Made by a program: the position numbers and the translations under genes. From contig WFVP01000381.1 of the NCBI GenBank assembly GCA_015491595.1, positions 1-9,747 of the forward strand: a stretch of DNA of 9,747 bases, read 5' to 3'. The DNA comes from Anaerolineales bacterium. Lineage in GTDB: Bacteria > Chloroflexota > Anaerolineae > Anaerolineales > DRMV01. Shown piece by piece: positions 1 to 6,141 of this stretch (within the stretch, counting starts at the first letter, position 1; each line of letters starts with the position of its first letter). The notes beneath the pieces were generated by a model. That model was not told where the DNA came from. It saw nothing but the letters and a program-made list of their open reading frames with translations, and did no database searches.

Positions 1-1026
1 ACACCGGGCAAGGTCCTTGCGCCGGCGGGACCACCAGGGACGGGCGTAAGCCGTCCACACCACCGGAGCCACCACCGCGAAAAGGGCGATGTTGCGCACC
101 GCGCGAAAGGCCATCAGGCCGAAGGCCAACCAAAGCAACCCATGCCGCCAGCGCCATGAGGGTCCCCCGGTGCCCAGAACCAGGAGCATGAGCACCCACC
201 AGGCCACAAAGGGCCAGGTCTCAGGCTGGGTGAAATCGGGCGCCTGCCACTCTTGAATCCAACGCAGGTGCTCCAGGCGCAATGTCTTCCAGGGGTAGGC
301 CCAAAGGGCCGGGCCTTGCGGGTTCAACCACGAGGCCAGCACCAGGCCTACGCCCAAGCCCGACAGCGTGCGCACCCGGTCCCACGCGCGCGCGGTGGGA
401 CGCGTTCTGGCTTCCACCAGGGCCGCCAGCCAGTAGCATCCCCACACGAGGAACCCCGCCAGAAAACCGGCATGCACGTGCCCCCACAAGGCCATCAACA
501 CCACCAGCAGGAACAACCGCTGGGGCCTTCCCGTCCCTCGATACCACGTCTCCAACGCCCAAAGAAAGAGGGCGGTAAACAACGTGGTCACCATATAGGG
601 CCGGGCGGCCTGATAGAGGCTCCCGGTGAGGGCGGCCAGGATGAGGGCCAGGGCCCGCAGATAAGGCCCACCTCGCATGGTCCGGGCCACCACGCCGTAC
701 GTCAGCAGCACCATGAAAGCGGTCCACACGTTGAGGGCCCCGTAACCCACCACCTGCACCAGTCCGTAGAAGAGCACCTGCACCGGCCACCCCGGCGGCG
801 ACCAGGGGGTCCCAGCCCGGGTGTAGGAGAAGAGGTCCACGTCCGGAAGCCGGCGGTGTTCCCAAATCCATGCGCCGGTGCGCAAATGCCACCAGGTATC
901 CGCGCCCACATGCGCCCGGGCGCTCAAGAGCAGGATGCCCGCCAGGCTCAGCCCCAAGAGGAGATGGTGCAGGGCTCGATGGAGGGCCCGTCGCTGCGCG
1001 AGGGGCATGGCATCGCGCGAAGGCAT
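1..1026 (-). CDS. Polytopic GT-C-like membrane protein (partial, runs off left edge)
   Basis: Translating the - strand from ATG at 1026 gives 342 uninterrupted codons to base 1, so the C-terminus is missing. The start is supported by GAGGTGG a few bases upstream. The protein has a short basic N-terminus, a first membrane segment at about 21-36, then an outer-face stretch with GADTWWHLRTG (41-51) and a PDVDLFSYT motif (61-69). Further hydrophobic segments lie at about 83-112, 124-140, 146-160, 170-202, 221-234, 271-287, 296-305 and 312-326. The Asp-rich first loop, HVHAGF (183-188), SWLNPQG (232-238) and RNIALF (311-316) resemble large GT-C-type proteins, which use lipid-linked sugar donors. 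I recognise the general class only; substrate and reaction cannot be read from the sequence. It could equally be filed as an uncharacterised multipass protein. It is divergent from the transporter genes and probably unrelated to them. Confidence 0.8.
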   Translation of the reverse strand, partial: MPSRDAMPLAQRRALHRALHHLLLGLSLAGILLLSARAHVGADTWWHLRTGAWIWEHRRLPDVDLFSYTRAGTPWSPPGWPVQVLFYGLVQVVGYGALNVWTAFMVLLTYGVVARTMRGGPYLRALALILAALTGSLYQAARPYMVTTLFTALFLWALETWYRGTGRPQRLFLLVVLMALWGHVHAGFLAGFLVWGCYWLAALVEARTRPTARAWDRVRTLSGLGVGLVLASWLNPQGPALWAYPWKTLRLEHLRWIQEWQAPDFTQPETWPFVAWWVLMLLVLGTGGPSWRWRHGLLWLAFGLMAFRAVRNIALFAVVAPVVWTAYARPWWSRRRKDLARC

Positions 1027-1057
1027 GGACCACCTCACCACCCCAAATCTCCAGGCT

Positions 1058-1066
1058 GTTATACCA
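1058..1066 (-). promoter_or_regulatory. Extended -10 promoter element for the leftward membrane-protein gene
   Basis: On the - strand TGGTATAAC matches the extended -10 form TGnTATAAT at all but the last base. The expected start of transcription is near 1051, giving a leader of about 25 bases before the ATG at 1026. No good -35 hexamer is seen upstream, which fits an extended -10 promoter. Assignment is by motif and position only. Confidence 0.4.
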
Positions 1067-1157
1067 GGAATCGGCGTATCGCAGGGGGCCGAACGCCTTC
1101 GCAGCCGGCCCGAAGCGGGTGGCAGGAGGCATGAGGACATCCTACCGAAGGGGTGCG

Positions 1158-1185
1158 TTGACGCCCCATTGATTTCCGGTATACT
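1158..1185 (+). promoter_or_regulatory. Sigma-70-type promoter for the transporter operon
   Basis: TTGACG (1158-1163) and TATACT (1180-1185) are each one base from the -35 and -10 consensus and are 16 bp apart. Transcription would start near 1192, about 30 bases before the ATG at 1223. It is the best promoter match in the window and sits directly in front of the binding-protein gene. Confidence 0.7.
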
Positions 1186-1195
1186 TTCGCATACC
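1178..1195. repeat. Inverted repeat overlapping the -10 box (possible operator)
   Basis: GGTATAC (1178-1184) and GCATACC (1189-1195) are inverted with one mismatch around a 4-base centre TTTC. The repeat covers the -10 hexamer and the predicted transcription start of the operon promoter, where a bound repressor would block transcription. The arms are short, so chance is possible. No regulator gene is in the window. Confidence 0.3.
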
Positions 1196-1222
1196 AAATA
1201 ACTCGCGTAAGGAGGAGAAGCG

Positions 1223-2944
1223 ATGCGTCGTCTGGTATGGGTTCTGTTCTTTGCCATCACGCTCTCGGTGGGCTTGGCGGCCTGTAAGAAGGCCACCCCG
1301 GAGACGCCTGCGCCCACCGAGGCGCCGGCCGCGGAAGAGCCGGCGGCGACCGAAGCTCCTGCGGCCGAAGCCGAGGGTTTCCAGCCCTTGGTGGTCACGG
1401 ATGAGTCCTGCAAGACCAGCAAAATCAAGGCCATCGAAGCGTTAGACGAGTACACCGTCCGCTTCACCCTGTGCAAGCCCGATCCAGCCTTCCTGGCCAA
1501 GATTGCCTTCCAGCCCTTCTTCATCCGGCCCCAGGAATGGATCGAGGCCAACGCCAACGAGGCCAACAGGGAAATCCTGCTGACCCAACCCGTGGGCACG
1601 GGCCCCTACAAGCTGGAGAAGTGGTATCGGGGCGACAAGATTGTCTTCAAGCGATTCGAGGACTACTGGGGCGAGCCGGCCAAGACGGAGACCTTGGTCT
1701 TTCGCTGGGCCAAGGAAGGCGCACAACGCTTGCTGGAACTCCAGGCCGGTACCGCGGACTACATCACTAAAGTGAGTCCCGACGACTTCGAAACCGTGAA
1801 GAACGACCCCAACCTGGTGCTGCTGCCGGTCAAGAACCCCAATGTGTTCTACATCGCGTTCATCAACACGGTGAAGCCCTTTGATGACGTTCGGGTGCGC
1901 AAGGCCATCGCCATGGGCATCGACCGCGAACGCATCGTGAAGAACTACTATCCCGAGGGCTCCGAAGTGGCCGACTTCTTCACCCCCTGTGTGATTGAGA
2001 ACGGCTGCGTGGGCGAGCCCTGGTACTCCTTCGACCCCGAAGCGGCCAACGCGTTACTGGACGAAGCCGGGTTCCCCAAGAACGAAGAAGGCGTCCGCTT
2101 CGAGACCAAGATTTACTACCGAGATGTCTTCCGGGTCTATCTGCCCGAGCCCGGCAAGGTGGCCGTGGAAATCCAGAACCAATTATGGGAGAACCTGGGC
2201 ATCAAGGCCGAGGTCATCGTGATGGAATCTGGCGAGTTCATCAAGAAGTCCACTGCAGGCGAACTTGACGGTCTCTATCTTCTGGGCTGGGGCGCCGACT
2301 ACCTGCACGTGACCAACTTCCTGGACTTCCACTTCAGCAAGAAGAATCCGCAATGGGGCAATCCTTACCCCGAAATCTACGAACCCCTGGAGAAAGCCGC
2401 GACCATCGCGAACCCCGAAGAGGCCCGTCCCTACTACGAACAGGCCAACAACGCCATCCGGGAACTGGTTCCGATGATTCCCGTGGCCCATGGCGCGGCG
2501 GCCGATGCCGCTCGGGCGGATGTGAAGAACGCCAAGGCCGCGGTACTGGGTCCGCCTGAGCTCTGGACCTTCGAGCCTGCGGGCCGGGACACCCTGGTGT
2601 ACCTGAAGGCCGCGGAGCCCATCAGCCTCTATTGCGCGGACGAAACCGACGGTGAATCCCTGGACGCGTGCAAGATGGTCACCGAGGGCCTTTACCAGTA
2701 CACCGCAGACGGGGAAATGGTTCCGCGGCTGGCCGAGAAGTGCGAGGTCAACGAGGATGCCACAGTTATCATCTGCTATCTGCGGAAGGGCGTCAAGTTC
2801 CACGACGGCACCACCCTGGATGCCAACGATGTGGTCCGCACCTTCGATGCTGCCCTCAACGCGGCCAGCCCCTACCATGTGGGCAATACCGGTGCCTTCG
2901 CCTATCCGGAGTACTTCTTCGGCCTGATGAATTCGGAGGAGTAA
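1223..2944 (+). CDS. ABC importer solute-binding lipoprotein, family 5 (SBP_bac_5), circularly permuted order
   Basis: 573 residues. ATG follows AAGGAGGAG with good spacing. A signal peptide with a lipobox ending LAAC puts the lipid-bearing Cys at 21, so the protein is anchored on the outer face of the membrane; a Pro/Glu/Thr/Ala linker spans about 22-51. Residues 68-450 match the middle and C-terminal parts of DppA/OppA-type proteins: IKAIEALDEYTVRFTL (68-83), PVGTGPYKLEKW (123-134), DDVRVRKAIAMGIDRERI (221-238), a GWGADY motif (355-360). Residues about 455-573 match the usual mature N-terminus: RDTLVY, AEPISL, EGLYQY, VPRLAEKCEV, LRKGVKFHDGTTLDANDVV (520-538), NAASPYHVGNTGAFAYPEYF. The order is therefore permuted, not truncated. 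Asp359 seems to align with the OppA Asp that binds the peptide amino end, but the following PDP-like residues are LHV here. Cysteines 63/84, 256/262, 471/483 and 507/518 look paired. Ligand is unknown: peptide, nickel chelate or other small solute. Confidence 0.93.
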   Translation: MRRLVWVLFFAITLSVGLAACKKATPETPAPTEAPAAEEPAATEAPAAEAEGFQPLVVTDESCKTSKIKAIEALDEYTVRFTLCKPDPAFLAKIAFQPFFIRPQEWIEANANEANREILLTQPVGTGPYKLEKWYRGDKIVFKRFEDYWGEPAKTETLVFRWAKEGAQRLLELQAGTADYITKVSPDDFETVKNDPNLVLLPVKNPNVFYIAFINTVKPFDDVRVRKAIAMGIDRERIVKNYYPEGSEVADFFTPCVIENGCVGEPWYSFDPEAANALLDEAGFPKNEEGVRFETKIYYRDVFRVYLPEPGKVAVEIQNQLWENLGIKAEVIVMESGEFIKKSTAGELDGLYLLGWGADYLHVTNFLDFHFSKKNPQWGNPYPEIYEPLEKAATIANPEEARPYYEQANNAIRELVPMIPVAHGAAADAARADVKNAKAAVLGPPELWTFEPAGRDTLVYLKAAEPISLYCADETDGESLDACKMVTEGLYQYTADGEMVPRLAEKCEVNEDATVIICYLRKGVKFHDGTTLDANDVVRTFDAALNAASPYHVGNTGAFAYPEYFFGLMNSEE

Positions 2945-2994
2945 GCCTTGAAGGGGCGGCTCCGATGGGGCTGCCTCTTCGAGTAATATGAGCG

Positions 2995-3045
2995 AAACGA
3001 TGTTGGCAGCGGATACACCGCTGCCAACATCGTTTTCTTCCCTTG
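2995..3045 (+). terminator. Rho-independent terminator after the binding-protein gene
   Basis: ACGATGTTGGCAGCGG (2997-3012) pairs perfectly with CCGCTGCCAACATCGT (3018-3033) around the loop ATACA. Two more A-T pairs (2995-2996 with 3034-3035) extend the stem to 18 bp. TTTTCTTCCCTT follows. It lies 50 bp after the stop codon at 2944 and ahead of the permease genes, so it should end or attenuate most transcripts and leave the binding protein more abundant than the membrane parts. Confidence 0.9.
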
Positions 3046-3072
3046 ATTAAAACTTCTTTGATATTCGCACCC

Positions 3073-3100
3073 TTGACCTCTCTCCAAAAACCGTTACCTT
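3073..3100 (+). promoter_or_regulatory. Weak candidate promoter for the permease-ATPase genes
   Basis: TTGACC (3073-3078) is one base from the -35 consensus. TACCTT (3095-3100), 16 bp further on, is a poor -10 match (3 of 6). The spacer is more AT-rich than the surrounding genes and follows a strong terminator, so a second start here is plausible. The -10 assignment is doubtful. Confidence 0.3.
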
Positions 3101-3108
3101 TTTGGAGA
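3081..3108. repeat. 10-bp perfect inverted repeat upstream of the first permease gene
   Basis: TCTCCAAAAA (3081-3090) and TTTTTGGAGA (3099-3108) are exact inverse complements around the 8-base centre CCGTTACC. It ends 38 bp before the ATG at 3147 and overlaps the weak promoter candidate. It could be an operator or a leader-RNA hairpin. It is not followed by a T-run in either direction, so it is not a typical terminator. Confidence 0.55.
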
Positions 3109-3146
3109 AACAAACCAAGATGAAAGCCGAGCGAGGACGGTAACCT

Positions 3147-4226
3147 ATGACCCAATACATCATCCGGCGTCTGCTACTCTCTATCCCTGTAGTCTTCGGC
3201 ATCCTCTTCGTCACCTTTGCTTTGGCTCGCATCATTCCGGGCGACCCTTGCAAAGCCATCTTGGGGGAGAAAGCGACGCAGGAAGTTTGCGAGCGCTTCA
3301 ACAGGGAACATGGTCTGGACAAACCCATCCCGGTACAGTTCGTCAATTACGTGAGGGACATCGCGCGGGGGGATTTTGGCGAGTCTCTGCGGTACAGCCG
3401 CCCTGTGGTCATCATCATCATCGAGCGCCTGCCCACCACCATCGAGCTCAGCCTGGCTGCCCTCTTCCTGGCCGTACTCATTGGCATCCCCCTGGGCCTC
3501 ATCTCCGCCATCAAACAGAACTCCCCCGTGGACCTCTTCACCATGTTTCTGGCCAACATCGGCGTCTCTATGCCGGTGTACTGGTTGGGGTTGCTCCTGG
3601 CCTACACCTTCGCCCTTTTGCTGAAGGACACCCCCTTCTGGCTTCCCCCCGCCGGACGCCTTTCCCCAGCCCTGACCGCCACCCCCTTCTACGAGGTCTT
3701 CGGGTGGGAAGTGGAACCCAACACCTTCAAGTACTACGTATACCACTTCATCTCCAACATGTATATCCTCAACTCCCTCATCGTGCGGGACTGGGAGGTC
3801 CTCAAAGACGCGCTCAAGCATCTCATCCTGCCGGCCACGGCCCTGAGCACCATCCCCATGGCCATCATTGCCCGTATGACCCGTTCCAGCATGCTGGAGG
3901 TCCTACGCCAGGATTACATCCGGGCCGCGCGCGCCAAGGGTCTGCGGGTCCATTGGGTAATCCTGAAACACGCCTTCCGCAACGCCCTCATCCCGGTGGT
4001 AACCATCATCGGGCTCCAGGTCGGTCTGCTGTTCTCAGGCGCGGTGCTCACGGAGACCATCTTCAGCTTCGCGGGCGTGGGCAGTATGTTGTACGAGGCC
4101 ATCACCGCGCGCGATTATCCCGTGGTTCAGGGCTTCACCGTGGTCATCGCCTTGATTTACGTCTTCGCCAACCTTTCCGTGGACATCCTCTACGTCTTCA
4201 TCGACCCTCGCATCCGACTGGAGTGA
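3147..4226 (+). CDS. oppB: Oligopeptide/dipeptide ABC importer permease, OppB/DppB class
   Basis: 359 residues, a little longer than the usual 305-340. The start ATG follows GAGGA at a spacing of about 9. The N-terminus MTQYIIRRLLLSIPVVFGI and the LARIIPGDP motif (26-34) are the hallmark of OppB/DppB proteins. Membrane segments lie at about 9-30, 98-122, 130-158, 226-245, 280-303 and 327-350. The EAA loop that docks on the ATPases is at 256-283 (DYIRAARAKGL, then FRNALIP). The extra length is mostly in the outer loop at about 160-222. The only two cysteines, 35 and 48, lie in the large outer loop after the first membrane segment. Its stop is three bases before the next permease start, so the two are translated together. 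Forms the membrane channel with the OppC-class protein. The symbol is by class; Dpp or Nik would be equally fair. Confidence 0.95.
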   Translation: MTQYIIRRLLLSIPVVFGILFVTFALARIIPGDPCKAILGEKATQEVCERFNREHGLDKPIPVQFVNYVRDIARGDFGESLRYSRPVVIIIIERLPTTIELSLAALFLAVLIGIPLGLISAIKQNSPVDLFTMFLANIGVSMPVYWLGLLLAYTFALLLKDTPFWLPPAGRLSPALTATPFYEVFGWEVEPNTFKYYVYHFISNMYILNSLIVRDWEVLKDALKHLILPATALSTIPMAIIARMTRSSMLEVLRQDYIRAARAKGLRVHWVILKHAFRNALIPVVTIIGLQVGLLFSGAVLTETIFSFAGVGSMLYEAITARDYPVVQGFTVVIALIYVFANLSVDILYVFIDPRIRLE

Positions 4227-4229
4227 GCC

Positions 4230-5162
4230 ATGACCACAACCACAGCCGAGGCAACCGCAACCCGCATTCGGGCCACCAGCCCCTGGCAACTGGCCCTGCG
4301 TCGCCTGCTCCATCATCGGTCCGGGCTGGTCGGGGGCGGCATCATCCTGTTCTTGATTTTCGTGGCCATCTTCGCGCCCGTGCTGGCGCCTTACGACCCC
4401 AACGCGGTGCTCATTGACGTGGAGCCGGGGATTCAACGCCGTCAAAAACCCTGCATCCACCTCCTGGGCTGCCCGCCGGACCAGCCCCAACACATCATGG
4501 GCATTGACGGCAACTTCCGGGACGTGTTCAGCCGGGTCATCTACGGTACCCGGGTCTCCCTGTTCATCGGCTTCACCACGGTGAGCGTAGCCATCGTCGC
4601 GGGAACCATCCTGGGCGCGGTGGCGGGCTATGTGGGCGGATGGGTGGACAACCTCATCATGCGCTTCATGGACGTGCTCCTGGCCTTCCCCTCCCTCTTG
4701 CTCGCCATCGCCATTGTGACCTTCCTGGGGCGGGGGTTGCAGAACGCCCTGCTGGCCATCGCCATCGTGTCCACGCCCGTGTATGCGCGCGTGGTGCGGG
4801 CCAGCGTGCTGTCCATCAAAGAGCGGGAATACGTCCAGGCGGCCCGGGCCCTGGGCGCGAGCCACCTCCTCATCCTGACGAAACACATCCTACCCAACGC
4901 GCTGCCGCCCCTCATCGTCCAGGCCACCCTGGGCATCGCCACCGCCATTCTGGACGCGGCCGCGCTCTCCTTCCTCGGACTGGGCGCCCAGCCTCCCCTG
5001 GCCGAGTGGGGCTCCATGCTGGGCGAGGAGCGCAACCAGGTCTTCACCGCGCCCCATCTGGTCTTCTTCCCCGGCCTGGCCATCATGATTACGGTCCTGG
5101 CCTTCAACCTGCTGGGGGACGCCCTTCGGGACGCGTTGGACCCGAGGTTACATCAACGATGA
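4230..5162 (+). CDS. oppC: Oligopeptide/dipeptide ABC importer permease, OppC/DppC class
   Basis: 310 residues, normal for the class. A cytoplasmic N-terminus of about 30 residues leads to a first membrane segment (about 32-54) ending in APVLAPYDP, typical of OppC/DppC. The outer loop contains the only two cysteines, 75 and 81 (CIHLLGC), and then RDVFSRVIYGTRVSL (97-111), which matches the conserved GRDVLSR region; the usual GTDxxGR is IDGNFR here. Further segments lie at about 111-135, 145-166, 170-186, 225-250 and 277-297. The EAA loop is at 200-226 (EYVQAARALGA, then LPNALPP). SFLGLGAQPPLAEWG (247-261) near the C-terminal end is diagnostic. It pairs with the OppB-class protein. The operon then turns to an unrelated metal transporter before the ATPases. 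Confidence 0.95.
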   Translation: MTTTTAEATATRIRATSPWQLALRRLLHHRSGLVGGGIILFLIFVAIFAPVLAPYDPNAVLIDVEPGIQRRQKPCIHLLGCPPDQPQHIMGIDGNFRDVFSRVIYGTRVSLFIGFTTVSVAIVAGTILGAVAGYVGGWVDNLIMRFMDVLLAFPSLLLAIAIVTFLGRGLQNALLAIAIVSTPVYARVVRASVLSIKEREYVQAARALGASHLLILTKHILPNALPPLIVQATLGIATAILDAAALSFLGLGAQPPLAEWGSMLGEERNQVFTAPHLVFFPGLAIMITVLAFNLLGDALRDALDPRLHQR

Positions 5163-5230
5163 ACGAGGCAACGCCATGGCTTTTCTCCTCCCACCCAAGA
5201 TGGTGGACCGTCCGCCGCCATGAACGCGCA

Positions 5231-5265
5231 GGAGGTGTCCCTCCGCCCGGGTGTGAAACCGGCGG
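5231..5265 (+). promoter_or_regulatory. Structured leader in front of the ZIP gene
   Basis: The 147 bases between the second permease and the ZIP gene could form two adjacent hairpins: GGAGG/CCTCC (5231-5235 with 5240-5244, loop TGTC), or alternatively CCGCCCGG/CCGGCGG (5243-5250 with 5259-5265, one bulged C, loop GTGTGAAA). The two share bases and are partly exclusive. No known riboswitch consensus was recognised and no promoter is evident. GC-rich DNA gives such stems often. Confidence 0.25.
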
Positions 5266-5278
5266 AAGCATGGACCGG

Positions 5279-5290
5279 CTTTGGGTTCGC
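5279..5290 (+). repeat. Leader motif, copy 1 (shared with 9419-9430)
   Basis: GCTTTGGGTTCG starts 31 bases before the ATG of the ZIP gene and is followed by AATGGGAGGG. The same 12 bases occur 32 bases before the ATG of the arrestin-like gene, followed by AATAGGGAGG. One shared 12-mer in a window this size is expected by chance; the matching position ahead of two start codons is what makes it notable. Confidence 0.3.
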
Positions 5291-5309
5291 ATGGAATGGG
5301 AGGGTCTCA

Positions 5310-6074
5310 ATGGACAGCTCGTATGTCGTGTGGGTTTTTCTTGCGGCCCTGGTGACCGCGGTGGCCACCGGAGTGGGAGCGCTGCCCTTCTTCTTCACCC
5401 GGGAGATTGCGGCCCACTGGCTGGGCGTGGCCGGAGCCCTGGCCAGCGGCATCATGCTGGCCGCCAGCTTCTCCCTGCTCTACGCCGGTCTGCAAAGCCA
5501 CATCGCCCTGAGCCTGGTGGGCGTGGTGTTGGGCATGGTCCTGGTCGCGGCGGTAGACCGCCTGCTGGCCCGGTACAGCGCCCTGGTGCCCGGAGGCGGG
5601 CAGTTCACCAACCAAACGGACTGGCGCCAGATGCTCCTCATCGTGGTGGTGATGACGGTGCACTCCATCGCCGAAGGCGTGGGCATCGGGGTCTCCTTTG
5701 GCAAACTGGAGAGCACCCTGGGCCTGGTGACCACCATCGCCATCGCGGTGCACAACATCCCCGAAGGCCTGGCCATCAGCCTGGTGCTGGTCCCCAAAGG
5801 GGTCTCCCCCTGGAAAGCCGCCGGATGGAGCATCGTGTCCAGTCTACCCCAACCCCTGCTGGCCGTACCCGCCTTCCTCTTCGTCCTCGCGTTCAAGACC
5901 TTCTTCCCCGTGGGCATGGGCCTCGCGGCCGGGGCCATGATTTGGATGATTTTCGCGGAGTTGCTCACCGACGCCTTCGACGTGCTGGAAAAGAACCGGG
6001 TCGGCATTCTGGTGGTCATCGCGTTCACGGCCATGTTGGTCTTCCAGTATCTCATCATGCCCGCTCCGTTCTAA
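5310..6074 (+). CDS. ZIP-family divalent metal transporter
   Basis: 254 residues from ATG 5310, chosen because GGGAGGG (5298-5304) is well placed before it. An in-frame ATG at 5220 would add 30 non-hydrophobic residues and has no ribosome binding site. Compact multipass protein with about eight membrane segments and no cysteine. The two ZIP metal-site helices are clear: [10 protein letters not shown] (118-127) and [10 protein letters not shown] (148-157), each with His and Glu in the H-x3-E pattern. A later helix carries FAELLTDAF (215-223), like the ELLPEA region of ZupT-type proteins. Known family members move Zn, Fe, Mn or other divalent metals into the cytoplasm; the metal cannot be told here. 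The gene sits between the permease and ATPase genes of the importer on the same strand, 147 bp after the former and 67 bp before the latter, so cotranscription is likely. A 6-bp GGCCCC/GGGGCC stem (6091-6112) lies in the downstream gap. Confidence 0.92.
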   Translation: MDSSYVVWVFLAALVTAVATGVGALPFFFTREIAAHWLGVAGALASGIMLAASFSLLYAGLQSHIALSLVGVVLGMVLVAAVDRLLARYSALVPGGGQFTNQTDWRQMLLIVVVMTVHSIAEGVGIGVSFGKLESTLGLVTTIAIAVHNIPEGLAISLVLVPKGVSPWKAAGWSIVSSLPQPLLAVPAFLFVLAFKTFFPVGMGLAAGAMIWMIFAELLTDAFDVLEKNRVGILVVIAFTAMLVFQYLIMPAPF

Positions 6075-6141
6075 TGGGCCGAGGCGACACGGCCCCCCGG
6101 TGCCGAGGGGCCTGCGGGACTTCACCCTCAGGAGGCATGTC

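Noticed and set aside
221..1132. Long - strand reading frame of 303 codons and a + strand one of 293 codons over the same region
   Set aside because: Both are low-complexity, rich in Gly, Pro, Arg and His, and overlap the third - strand frame, which gives a coherent multipass membrane protein from 1026 to the edge with a good ribosome binding site.
2585..2944. C-terminal block of the binding protein as the start of a second, truncated binding-protein gene fused by a lost stop codon
   Set aside because: The block lacks a signal peptide, the preceding part lacks exactly this block, and the two together make one complete fold. Permutation explains the order better than fusion of two copies.
5220..5309. 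Longer version of the ZIP protein starting at ATG 5220
   Set aside because: The extra 30 residues are not hydrophobic, do not resemble ZIP N-termini, and the start has no ribosome binding site, whereas ATG 5310 has GGGAGGG.
6091..6112. GGCCCC/GGGGCC stem as a terminator between the ZIP and ATPase genes
   Set aside because: Only six base pairs with a 10-base loop and no T-run, so it does not look like a rho-independent terminator.
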